From Bacteroidales bacterium (lineage in GTDB: Bacteria; Bacteroidota; Bacteroidia; Bacteroidales; UBA932), in contig JAHHQQ010000005.1 in NCBI GenBank assembly GCA_020026275.1, positions 40,906 through 104,905 on the forward strand: a stretch of 64,000 bases of DNA, in the 5' to 3' direction. A model generated the notes under the pieces. That model had not been told where the DNA came from, did no database searches, and saw nothing but the letters and a program-made list of their open reading frames with translations. Positions 16,545-25,300 of this stretch are shown here, in pieces (positions within the stretch are counted from its first letter, which is position 1; every line of letters starts with the position of its first letter). The translations under genes were made by a program, and so were the position numbers.

Positions 16545-18122
16545 ATGTTCAAAGGACATCCAAAAGGATTGATAGCGGCGGCTCTCAGCAACATGGGCGA
16601 GCGCTTCGGCTACTACATCATGAATGCTGTGCTTTTGCTATTCCTGTGCTCAAAATTCGGTATCAGTGATAGCGTTGCAGCTGTCATCTATGCAGTATTC
16701 TATTTCTGCATCTATGTCTTGAGTCTTCCAGGCGGTATCATTGCAGACAAGACTCAGAATTACAAGGGGACCATCATGGCCGGCCTCATCACCATGGCAA
16801 CCGGTTATCTCATGTTGTCATTCCCGATTATGGCCACTCCTGCCAACAAGACCATCATGCTGGTCTTCACTTGTGTGGCTCTTCTGGTCGTTGCTTTCGG
16901 TAACGGTCTCTTCAAGGGAAATCTTCAGGCCATTGTCGGCCAAATGTATGACAACCTTGAGGAAGAGGCTGCCAAGACAGGAGATCCTAAGAAAATTGAG
17001 TTCGCAAAGAGCAGACGTGATCCAGGTTTCCAGATTTTCTACGTATTTATCAACATCGGTGGTGTGCTGGCTCCATTCGTGGCTCCATTCCTCCGTAGCT
17101 GGTGGTTGAAAATCCACGGATTCATCTACAATGCAAGTCTTCCTGCATATTGCCATCAGTACATCAATGAAGGAGCGAACATGTCTCCTGAAGCCCTTCA
17201 GAACATGAAGGAGCTGATCCAGAGCTCAGTGATCGGTGGTACCGTTCCTGCTGACCTCGCTGCTTTCAGTTCCCAGTATCTGGAGATCTTCAACCAGGGT
17301 ATCCACTATTCCTTCATCGCCTCTATCGTGGCTATGCTCATCTCTCTGGTCATTTTCATGATCTTCAAGAACAAATTCCCTAATCCTTCTGCCAAGAAGG
17401 TGGTCGCTGAAAAAGAGGTCCAGGTATCTGCAGAAGAGAAAGCCTCTATGGCAAAGGAAATCAAACAGCGTATGGCCGGTCTTTATGCCGTGCTCGGTAT
17501 CTGCGTGTTCTTCTGGATGTCATTCCACCAGAACGGCCAGTCACTCTCCCTGTTCGCACGTGACTTCGTCAATACCCAGTCTGTCGCTCCGGAAGTATGG
17601 CAGTTCCTGAATCCGTTCCTCGTGATTGTGCTGACTCCAGTCATCATGTGGGTGTTCGGAACCAAATGGGGCCGCAAGGTGTCCACTCCTCGCAAGATTG
17701 TGATGGGCATGTTCTTCGCAGGTATGGCTTATCTGTTCCTGACCGTATTCTGCGCTCAGGCAGATTATCCTTCAGGCGAAGCTTTCCGTGCTTATACTGT
17801 TGAAACTGCAGAAAGCATGAAGGCAGGCGCATGGGTTCTGATTGTCACTTATTTCTTCTTGACCGTCGCCGAGCTGTTCATCAGCCCGCTTGGTCTGTCA
17901 TTTGTTTCCAAGATTGCTCCCAAACATATCCAGGGTATCTGCCAGGGTTTGTGGCTCAGCGCTACCGCCTTCGGTAACCTGCTCATCATGCTCGGACCTG
18001 TCTTCTACAACAAACTTCCTAACCTTTGGATTTGCTGGGGTATCTTCATGATTATTTGTTTTGTCGCAATGGGTATCATGTACGCCATGCTCAAATGGTT
18101 GGAGAAGATTACCAATGCATAG
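16545..18122 (+). CDS. POT-family proton-dependent oligopeptide transporter
   Basis: 525 residues, inner membrane, about 12-14 helices. The proton-coupling ExxER-type motif appears as NMGERFGYYIMNAVLLLFL in helix 1, and the second-half signature falls near LFISPLGLSFVSKIAP. It imports di- and tripeptides with protons. Large soluble loops (~210-260 and ~285-305) follow the fifth and sixth helices, as in other Bacteroidota members. It is a single gene with its own terminator, and fits with the secreted tricorn-like protease elsewhere in the window. Confidence 0.9.
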   Translation: MFKGHPKGLIAAALSNMGERFGYYIMNAVLLLFLCSKFGISDSVAAVIYAVFYFCIYVLSLPGGIIADKTQNYKGTIMAGLITMATGYLMLSFPIMATPANKTIMLVFTCVALLVVAFGNGLFKGNLQAIVGQMYDNLEEEAAKTGDPKKIEFAKSRRDPGFQIFYVFINIGGVLAPFVAPFLRSWWLKIHGFIYNASLPAYCHQYINEGANMSPEALQNMKELIQSSVIGGTVPADLAAFSSQYLEIFNQGIHYSFIASIVAMLISLVIFMIFKNKFPNPSAKKVVAEKEVQVSAEEKASMAKEIKQRMAGLYAVLGICVFFWMSFHQNGQSLSLFARDFVNTQSVAPEVWQFLNPFLVIVLTPVIMWVFGTKWGRKVSTPRKIVMGMFFAGMAYLFLTVFCAQADYPSGEAFRAYTVETAESMKAGAWVLIVTYFFLTVAELFISPLGLSFVSKIAPKHIQGICQGLWLSATAFGNLLIMLGPVFYNKLPNLWICWGIFMIICFVAMGIMYAMLKWLEKITNA

Positions 18123-18170
18123 TTGCAAGAGAAGAACTGTCCGCAATTGCGGTCAAACTCTCTTTCAAAC

Positions 18171-18200
18171 AGAAAAAAGCCCGATATCGGGCTTTTTTCT
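18171..18200. terminator. Shared bidirectional terminator POT gene / GIN-domain gene
   Basis: A 30-base perfect palindrome with GCCCGATATCGGGC core and A/T tails on both sides, located between converging genes. Confidence 0.85.
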
Positions 18201-18229
18201 GTTTTTTCCATATCCAACAGGGAAGTTGT

Positions 18230-19123
18230 CTATAGGTTGACTTCAAGCAACTTGCTGGTGCTGGACACAAAGGAATTCGGATCCAGTATGCAGCCGTTGA
18301 CATACTTTAGGGTGGATAAGCCAGTACACCTCGCACTTAATCTGTCAATTGGCTGGACTGTGCCATGGCTCATGCCTGAGGTTTGGGCGTGAATCTGTTC
18401 AGCTGGAAAGTACAAGGCATCGATTTTAGATTTTCCAGATACATTCAGTCGGAAATTTCTGGCCAGATGTCCTTCAGGTGCTTCTATATTCATCTTGGAC
18501 ATACCGGAAGCTTCCAGTTCTAAAGAATTGGTCTGGATGAAGCATTTTCCTTTGCTCTTTCCTTCTGCTTCCATTTCGGCATGATCGCAGAAAACAAGCA
18601 GGTCATATTCTGTCATGCCGGAAAAATCGCCCTCAAAGGAAGTGGCTTCAATTCGGGCATTGTACAGACTGGATGTCCCAGACAGGTTGACAGATACTTC
18701 GTGTGCCGTGGCATCCAAGCCATACAGTTTGGATGAACCTTCCAAGTCTATGGACATTTCATGACCGGTGAATTGCCCCGTCATATCTACAGTGACGATG
18801 TTGTCCAATTCTAGTTCTTCGAAGGACGGAGCTGTGATATAGGCAGTGGGACGTTCTCCTGAGTAGTTGAAGAGCCTGTTGAAACCGATTTTCAAGGTTC
18901 CGTTCTCAACTTTGGCAACGACATTCCGATCGTATTTGGCCGGATAGGATATCCGGAGAGAATAATAGTCTGCCTGTTCCAAGGTGACAGTAAAATTTTC
19001 AGAAATCTCAATGTCTTTGAAATACCTGATGTCGATGTTTCTTGTCATGTTGTCTTGGGCGGATGTTATACATCCCCATAATAAAAGTGGTATTGCCAGA
19101 GCAATGGTTTTCAGTTGTTTCAT
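18230..19123 (-). CDS. Exported GIN-domain (DUF2807) auto-transporter-like adhesin protein
   Basis: 297 residues. The start at 19123 is chosen because MKQLKTIALAIPLLLWGCITS is a signal sequence; LWGC could also be a lipobox. The body is a repetitive right-handed beta-helix-like fold with the DUF2807 ladder: FKDIEISENFTVTLEQ, then VDMTGQF, EGSSKLYGL, SGTSSLYNA, SGMTEYDLL, SGMSKMNIE, SGKSKIDAL, SGMSHGTVQ and TGLSTLKYV. Each rung ends in an 'S-G-x-S' turn. Such proteins are common surface or periplasmic proteins in Bacteroidota with no known activity. It is the last gene of the tamB group, 119 bases after the PhnP-like gene. Confidence 0.8.
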   Translation of the reverse strand: MKQLKTIALAIPLLLWGCITSAQDNMTRNIDIRYFKDIEISENFTVTLEQADYYSLRISYPAKYDRNVVAKVENGTLKIGFNRLFNYSGERPTAYITAPSFEELELDNIVTVDMTGQFTGHEMSIDLEGSSKLYGLDATAHEVSVNLSGTSSLYNARIEATSFEGDFSGMTEYDLLVFCDHAEMEAEGKSKGKCFIQTNSLELEASGMSKMNIEAPEGHLARNFRLNVSGKSKIDALYFPAEQIHAQTSGMSHGTVQPIDRLSARCTGLSTLKYVNGCILDPNSFVSSTSKLLEVNL

Positions 19124-19242
19124 ACTATGATTATATATAATTGCCGGAATACGTTTTTTTGTATTCCACTTGATATAATGCAATCCGTATGCCTGAAATG
19201 AGAAAGTTCTTGGAATGAGAAATTCTGTGCCGTTATGGAAGA

Positions 19243-20199
19243 TTAGAATATAGTCAGTCCATCATAAGCTGGAGCCACGGCAGAATGGATATGGCGCTCC
19301 CTGCAAAGTTCTTGAATTTCTTTCTTGAATTCATTGTAGCTTGGGAAGGTATGGGACAGATGGGTCAGCCAAGTGTGTTTGGCCCCGATTACGTCGGCCA
19401 GTTCCAGCGCTTCGTCCAGACTGAAGTGAGAGTGATGCTTCTTGTAGCCGACCGTATTCAGCGTTACATGGTCGAGCCCTTGTAGTTTGACCAATTCTTC
19501 CTCCGGCAGCCGGCTCATGTCAGTGATATAGGCAATGTTGCCGAAACGGAAGCCCAGAACAGGCATTTGGTCATGATAACCGCGGATCGGGATAATCTCA
19601 ATCCCGTAAGGATTGTCCACCTCCACCTCTCCGGTAAATGTCGGATCGTCGGCTCGGACCGCATCATCTGTCAGCTGGGAACTGGTAGGCAGCAAAATGC
19701 CGTCCGGACGCTCGAAGAAATAACCCTTGTCATGTATCCAGATCAGTTCCCCTTCGGGACGGTTGGCATAGACGATGAAAGGGTTCTTATCAATCTTGTG
19801 GACATGCCATTCCGGCGCTCCCGGATATTTGACTTCCTGGAAACCATAGGCATATTCTCTTTTGAGGGACTGGAGGACCCGGTCTTCACAATATATCTCG
19901 ATGGATTTCTTGTCAATATAGTTGAGGGCTCGTACATCATCCAATCCTCCTGTATGATCTTTATGGTTGTGGGTCAGCAGGATGGCATCCAGATGGGAAA
20001 TTCCTTCCCGAATCATTTGCGTGCGGAAATCCGGCCCCGCATCCACCAGAATGGTCAGTCCTCCATATCGGATCAGTGCGGAGGCCCTGAGCCGTTTGTC
20101 CTTATTGTCATTTGAACTGCAGACAGGACATTTGCAACCGATGATTGGAACACCTTGGGAAGTACCTGTCCCCATAAATGTCAGTTCTGCTTTTTTCAT
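19243..20199 (-). CDS. PhnP-like metallo-beta-lactamase-fold hydrolase
   Basis: 318 residues. The N-terminus GTGTSQGVPIIGCKCPVC holds the structural zinc cysteines seen in PhnP, and the metal site is LLTHNHKDHTGGLDD, with later His residues in HHSHFSLDEA and LTHLSH. PhnP-group enzymes are phosphodiesterases that open cyclic phosphates; the natural substrate here is unknown. Typical Bacteroidota members are about 255 residues. The extra ~60 lie at about residues 140-200, rich in Asp/Gly/Pro, between KIDKNPF and GIEIIPIRGY. It follows mtaB by 23 bases, so they are co-transcribed. Confidence 0.82.
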   Translation of the reverse strand: MKKAELTFMGTGTSQGVPIIGCKCPVCSSNDNKDKRLRASALIRYGGLTILVDAGPDFRTQMIREGISHLDAILLTHNHKDHTGGLDDVRALNYIDKKSIEIYCEDRVLQSLKREYAYGFQEVKYPGAPEWHVHKIDKNPFIVYANRPEGELIWIHDKGYFFERPDGILLPTSSQLTDDAVRADDPTFTGEVEVDNPYGIEIIPIRGYHDQMPVLGFRFGNIAYITDMSRLPEEELVKLQGLDHVTLNTVGYKKHHSHFSLDEALELADVIGAKHTWLTHLSHTFPSYNEFKKEIQELCRERHIHSAVAPAYDGLTIF

Positions 20200-20222
20200 G
20201 CGTCACTCCTTTTCAGCGCTGT

Positions 20223-21596
20223 TTAAAGTGTCATTTCTTCAATTTCTCCGATCTTGCCTTCCTGGTAAGGTCTCTCCACTCGGATGTAGTTGCCCGTGTA
20301 GCCACTCATGTTTCCGTCTTTGTCAACAGATTCCCACAGGACTTTTTCTCTGACGCCCTTATTTTCTTCAATGAACTGGCGGTTCAAGCGGTCGCTGAGC
20401 TCTTCGAGTTTTTTGACGCGATCAGTCTTGATACTGTCCTGCACCTGATCCGGCATTTCTGCCGCACGGGTCCCCGGTCTTTTCGAATAAGGGAAAATAT
20501 GGATGAAGGCCGGTTTGATTCGGTTCTCCAAGAAGTGGTAAGTGTCCAGGAACAATTTGTCTGTTTCTCCGGGCAGACCGACAATGACATCAATGCCGAA
20601 AAAGACTTTCGGCTGACCTTCCTTGTCCATGACGGAACGGATATAGTCAATCCGGTCAGCGAAAAGGGCGGTGTCGTATTTGCGTCCTGCTTTTTTCAGC
20701 AGTTCGTCATTTCCCACCTGTAGGGGAATGTGGAAATGAGGGAGAAACTTGGTGCCGGAGGCAATCCAGTCCACAATCTCTTGGGTGATGAGATTGGGCT
20801 CTATGGAAGAGATGCGGTATCTTTCGATGCCTTCCACCTGGTCCAATGCTTTGAGCAGATCCAGGAACGTCTCGCCGGTGCTCCGGCCGAAATCACCGGT
20901 GTTGATGCCTGTAATGACAATCTCCTTGATGCCTTCAGAGGCAATTGCCTCGGCTTGTTTCACCAGTTCGCAGATAGGGAGGTTGCGACTTCTGCCTCGT
21001 GCATAAGGGATGGTGCAGTATGCACAGAAGTTGTTGCAACCATCCTGTACTTTGAGGAAGGAGCGAGTTCTTTCTCCAGAAGAATAGGCAGGAAGCATAT
21101 TTTTGGAGATTTCGTTGTATTCTTCCGCCATCTGGCTCTTCAACGCTTGGATGGCAAGGGCCTCTTCCTTCTTGTCCAGATGCTTGGTATCTGGCTTCTC
21201 TTCCTGCTGTTCTGCCAGAGGGAGGACCGTCGTATGAGACGCTTCTTCACTGGAGAGCAGTTTCATGGTCTTTTCCACCAGGGCTGGTTTCTCCTTGGCT
21301 CCCACAACCATGGCGACGCCTTCGATCTTCTCGATCTCTTCCCGGCGCAGCTCGGCATAGCAGCCGGTTACGATGATTTTGGCATCGGGGGAGACACGGT
21401 GCATTTTCCGGATGATGTTGCGGGCTTTCTTTTCAGAATGTTCTGTAACAGTGCAGGTGTTGATCAGGTAGACATCCGCCTGGTCTGTCCATGGAACGAC
21501 CTCCAGGCCTTCTCGGATGAATCCTCTTTCGTATGTGGAAGTCTCGGCGTAGTTCAGTTTGCAGCCGAGCGTCTGAAATGCTATCTTTTTTGTCAT
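20223..21596 (-). CDS. mtaB: tRNA t6A37 methylthiotransferase MtaB
   Basis: 457 residues. A radical-SAM enzyme that adds a methylthio group to t6A at tRNA position 37. The N-terminal UPF0004 domain contributes three cysteines (TLGCKLN, NTCTVT, GCYAELR) for the auxiliary cluster; the radical-SAM motif is CNNFCAYC near 190; a TRAM-like tail closes the protein. Two oddities are visible. A charged ~30-residue insertion (about residues 130-160) separates the first two domains. The core motif, normally HIPLQSGSD in this family, reads HIPLQVGND. TsaD, which makes the t6A precursor, is encoded at 27076-28098. The gene starts one base after the methylase stop. Confidence 0.9.
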   Translation of the reverse strand: MTKKIAFQTLGCKLNYAETSTYERGFIREGLEVVPWTDQADVYLINTCTVTEHSEKKARNIIRKMHRVSPDAKIIVTGCYAELRREEIEKIEGVAMVVGAKEKPALVEKTMKLLSSEEASHTTVLPLAEQQEEKPDTKHLDKKEEALAIQALKSQMAEEYNEISKNMLPAYSSGERTRSFLKVQDGCNNFCAYCTIPYARGRSRNLPICELVKQAEAIASEGIKEIVITGINTGDFGRSTGETFLDLLKALDQVEGIERYRISSIEPNLITQEIVDWIASGTKFLPHFHIPLQVGNDELLKKAGRKYDTALFADRIDYIRSVMDKEGQPKVFFGIDVIVGLPGETDKLFLDTYHFLENRIKPAFIHIFPYSKRPGTRAAEMPDQVQDSIKTDRVKKLEELSDRLNRQFIEENKGVREKVLWESVDKDGNMSGYTGNYIRVERPYQEGKIGEIEEMTL

Positions 21597-21597
21597 A

Positions 21598-22311
21598 TTA
21601 TCCTAAAATGAGGAAGACGCATGGACGTTTCCCTATGATTGGTGGATTCTGTTTCCATTCGGCAATGGTCTTGGTCCGGATCATGGCGTCAGGCATGGTA
21701 ATGTTCACTGCGACGCACAGGCGAGTATGTCCGTTGCAGACGGACAGGATGTCAGCGAGCATGGCATCGTTCCGGTAAGGGGTTTCGATGAAGAGTTGGG
21801 TCTGTTTCAAGGAGGAGGAGCGCTTTTCTATGGTTTTAAGTGCATTTTTGCGCTCTTCCACTTTGGCAGGCAGATAGCCGTTGAAGGCGAATGACTGGCC
21901 ATTCAGTCCTGAAGACATGAGGGCCAGCATCAAGGAAGAAGGTCCGACAAAAGGAACTACTTCGATGTTCTTGCGATGGCAGAGTGCCACGAGCAATGCG
22001 CCTGGATCGGCCACGGCCGGCAGACCGGCTTCACTGATCAGTCCCACATTGTTTCCGTTCTTGAAGAATTCGTCCATTTTTTCCACTTCCTGTGGATGGG
22101 TATGCTCGTTCAGTTCGAAGAAATTCAATTCTTCAATGTGTCCCTTCAATCCTGCGGCGGAAAGGAATCTTCTTGCTGATCGGGTGTTTTCCACCACGTA
22201 GGTTTTGATTTGCCGGATGGCATCAAATACCGGTGCCGGCAGAACTTCTTGCGGGTCATTTTCACCTAAGGTGGAAGGGATGAGGTATAATTTTCCGTTT
22301 GCCATAATCAT
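21598..22311 (-). CDS. RsmI-like tetrapyrrole-methylase-family SAM methyltransferase
   Basis: 237 residues. It opens with GKLYLIPSTLGE and contains SEAGLPAVADPGA, VVPFVGPSSL and FIETPYRND, the pattern of the RsmI branch (16S rRNA C1402 2'-O-methyltransferase), but the residues differ from classical RsmI (SDAGTP... and YEAPHR). Bacteroidota often carry this short second paralog; its substrate is not established. The start is ATG at 22311, overlapping the tamB stop by four bases (ATGA), or a second ATG at 22305. Translational coupling to tamB is likely. Confidence 0.78.
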   Translation of the reverse strand: MIMANGKLYLIPSTLGENDPQEVLPAPVFDAIRQIKTYVVENTRSARRFLSAAGLKGHIEELNFFELNEHTHPQEVEKMDEFFKNGNNVGLISEAGLPAVADPGALLVALCHRKNIEVVPFVGPSSLMLALMSSGLNGQSFAFNGYLPAKVEERKNALKTIEKRSSSLKQTQLFIETPYRNDAMLADILSVCNGHTRLCVAVNITMPDAMIRTKTIAEWKQNPPIIGKRPCVFLILG

Positions 22312-25300
22312 CTTTTCTTTTTTCTTTTTTTGGACGGGTCTTCTGCTTGGATTTCGATGACCGTCTTTTCTTCATCACGGTTCATGTTCTGCAATGTTCT
22401 TTTTTCTGCTTCTTTCTTTTTTTTGCTCTTGAACATATCTCTGAAGAATTCTTTGAAGGTGTTGAATTCGTGCTGGTAAGTGATGCCGACACCGCTTCGC
22501 TGGGAGTTGTCCAGATAGTTGGAATACTGATCGGCAGAATGGGAGAACAGATTGAGCCGGACCGCTCCTGTTTTGTCCAATTTTATTTCTATGTCCAAAT
22601 CACCCACAAATTCGTTGTTCTGGTTGTTGGTATTGTTGTATTGACGGCTGCCGAAAGTACCGTTCACCAGAACCCTGTTGTTGAACAGTTCCGTTGAGAC
22701 GGCGACGTCAAATGCATTCTTTCCATTATTTCCTTGCTGGTAGTCCAGTCCCAAGTCAACCGGAATGTTCAGTTTCTGCAGGATGTTGTTGAGCTGGCTG
22801 GACATGATTTCCGTAACGTTGCTGTAGAGCAGGGCATTGTTGCTGACGATACCGGACTGTTCATCTGGCAGGAAACTGTTGCTCAAGAGAAGTGACAAGA
22901 ATTGTTTCTGCATCTTGTCTTCTGTGCTGAGTGCACTTTCAACTCGAGCTTGGGTTGTCGGGTCCAAATCCGGCACTTCAATGCCGAACTTGATTCTCGG
23001 GTTCTTGATTTTTCCACTGATGCCGATACTGCAGTTGACCTGCCTTCTGGACATGGAAGTGGTGTCAGCTATCAGGACGCCGATATTGGACTTGGTCTTG
23101 TAGAGGGCTGTCAGGTTCAGATCGCTTTCCATGATGTCTCCGTTAAACTTGATGGTACCTCCATTTTGCAGGGTGAAATCCCGGTAGGCGACTCCCAATG
23201 CTCCAAAATGATAGTTTCCTCCGACAATGTTGAAGTCTCCGTTGATATTGAAGATGTCTTTGCTTGGCATGATTTCCAAGTCCATATATCCTTTTCCCCA
23301 TCCGTTCAAAACATTGCCGGTCTCTTTATCAACTTCAATGACTGCCTGAGTGTTCGGGTTGACATTGATTTTCAGTCTGACACCCAGATTGTTGGTGGAG
23401 GATTCCTCTTTCTTCAGTTTTTTGATCATCAGTTCGTAGGGGTCCACATATTCCTCTATTTCCAGTTTTTTGAATGTCAGAAGGTTGGAGGTGCTTGAGG
23501 TGGCGGAGTTGCTCAGCGGAACATGTATTTTTCCATTTTTGGTAGTGTTGGCATTGACCTCGATAAGCAGGGCATTGAACGGACCGGTGATGTCGACCGT
23601 TCCGGTACCGAAAACATGACCGTAGAAGCTCGGATTGTCTGACAGGCCGGTCTTGAGCGCCTCCAGTTCGGCGAATTTCAGATGGGTGTCCATCTTGAAA
23701 TCTTTCAGATGGTTCCAGAGGATTCCTCCGCTGGCCAATCCCTTTGCTCCATAATTGTCTTTGATGTCGACATTCTCGAAGAAGAGTCCGTGATTGTTGA
23801 TGGTCAGAGGACCGTCCAGATAGTAAGGGACTTTCGTGAAGCCCACCACCAGATAGCCGTTTCCGATCCGTAGGTTTTCACCGGAAATGTCCAGTTTCTT
23901 GAACGGACCTTTCATGGCGACGTTGCCGGACAGATAACCTTGTATGTCGTCAAACACCGTATTCAGGAAAGGTTTGGCGTAGGCGAAATTCAGACCGTTC
24001 AGCCAGATGGAAGCGTCGATGCTCTTGTCGGAAGGGAAGAATTTTCCTCGGATGTCCAGCGTACGGGCTCCTTGGATGCTGTTGTCACAGTGATATTTGA
24101 AACAGCGGTCAATGTCGTCCCAGGCACTCTTCAGATTGAGAGTGCCGATTTCTTCGTTGGCAAGATAGGTGGAATCGCATCTCATGTTGACGAGGACTCC
24201 AAAATGATTGCTGCTTGGAGAAATGATTTTGATGAAGCCGGTAGCCTTGCTCTGGAGCTGGAGGTCTGGTTTGATGAAATGGTTCAGCAGGCTCAAGTCG
24301 AATTTCTCTAAATTGAGGTCGAGTGTGTCATGCTGGGTTTTGGAGTAGCCTCCATCAATTTGAATCAGCTGCTCCTGGTTGGTCAGCTGGAACTGGTTCA
24401 CCTGGATATGCTGTCCTGCCAGTGTGATCTCAGAGGGATGGAATTTCCATGGCTTGGAGTGGAAATAAATCTGGGAAGGGAGTATCGAAGCCAAAATGGT
24501 CAATGAGTCCTTTTCATCTTTTTGGAACTGGGCTGTCAGGTGGAGATTCCCTTTGTTGATGTCACTGGCCTCATTTTCAAACTGGATGTCCAGCCCCACT
24601 TGATTGTGTTCTGCAGAGATGTCAATCTGGTTGTTCTGGATAAGAAGAGGCGAGACAGACAATTCTTGAGCGTTGAGCCGGCCTGTCATCTTATGATCTT
24701 TATTGTTGAGTTTCAGCTCGATGCCTTTGATATATTTGTCTCGGTAGGCTAGTCTTCTGGATTTTAAGCGAGTGTTGAGTTCTCCTTCTGAATTGATGTC
24801 CAGACTCAGATGGGTGCTGTCCGCAATGTAGAATCCCGGAACCAAATAGGAGAGGATGTCGGTACAGTCATGGAACTTGATGTCCGCTTTGTATCGGTTG
24901 CCAGTCCAAGGCTCCATCGGGGATTTGTGGAGGGCCGGCAGATTCCGGTAGGTGGAAATCCTCTGCAAGTCTTTGATGAAGGCACCTAGAAATTCGGAAC
25001 CGATGAAGTAGCCTTCTGCAAACGGCGCTTTCAGGCGGATACGGTTCACGTCGTCATTGACCTGTGAATCGATGACGATGTCTCCAATCTTGTGGAGGCC
25101 GTTGCTGTCTTCCAGATATAGGTTGTTGACGGCAATCTGTCCCAGAATGTTTCCGTCCTTCACATGGTTGAAATTGGTGTTGGTCTGGAAACGGATACGG
25201 GATACATTTCTCTTGTCAATGTTGAGGGCCTGCAAGTCAGCGTGGATCAGATTGGCGTAGAAACGGTAGATCAGGTTCTTCACCTTTTTCGAAGGGGTCG

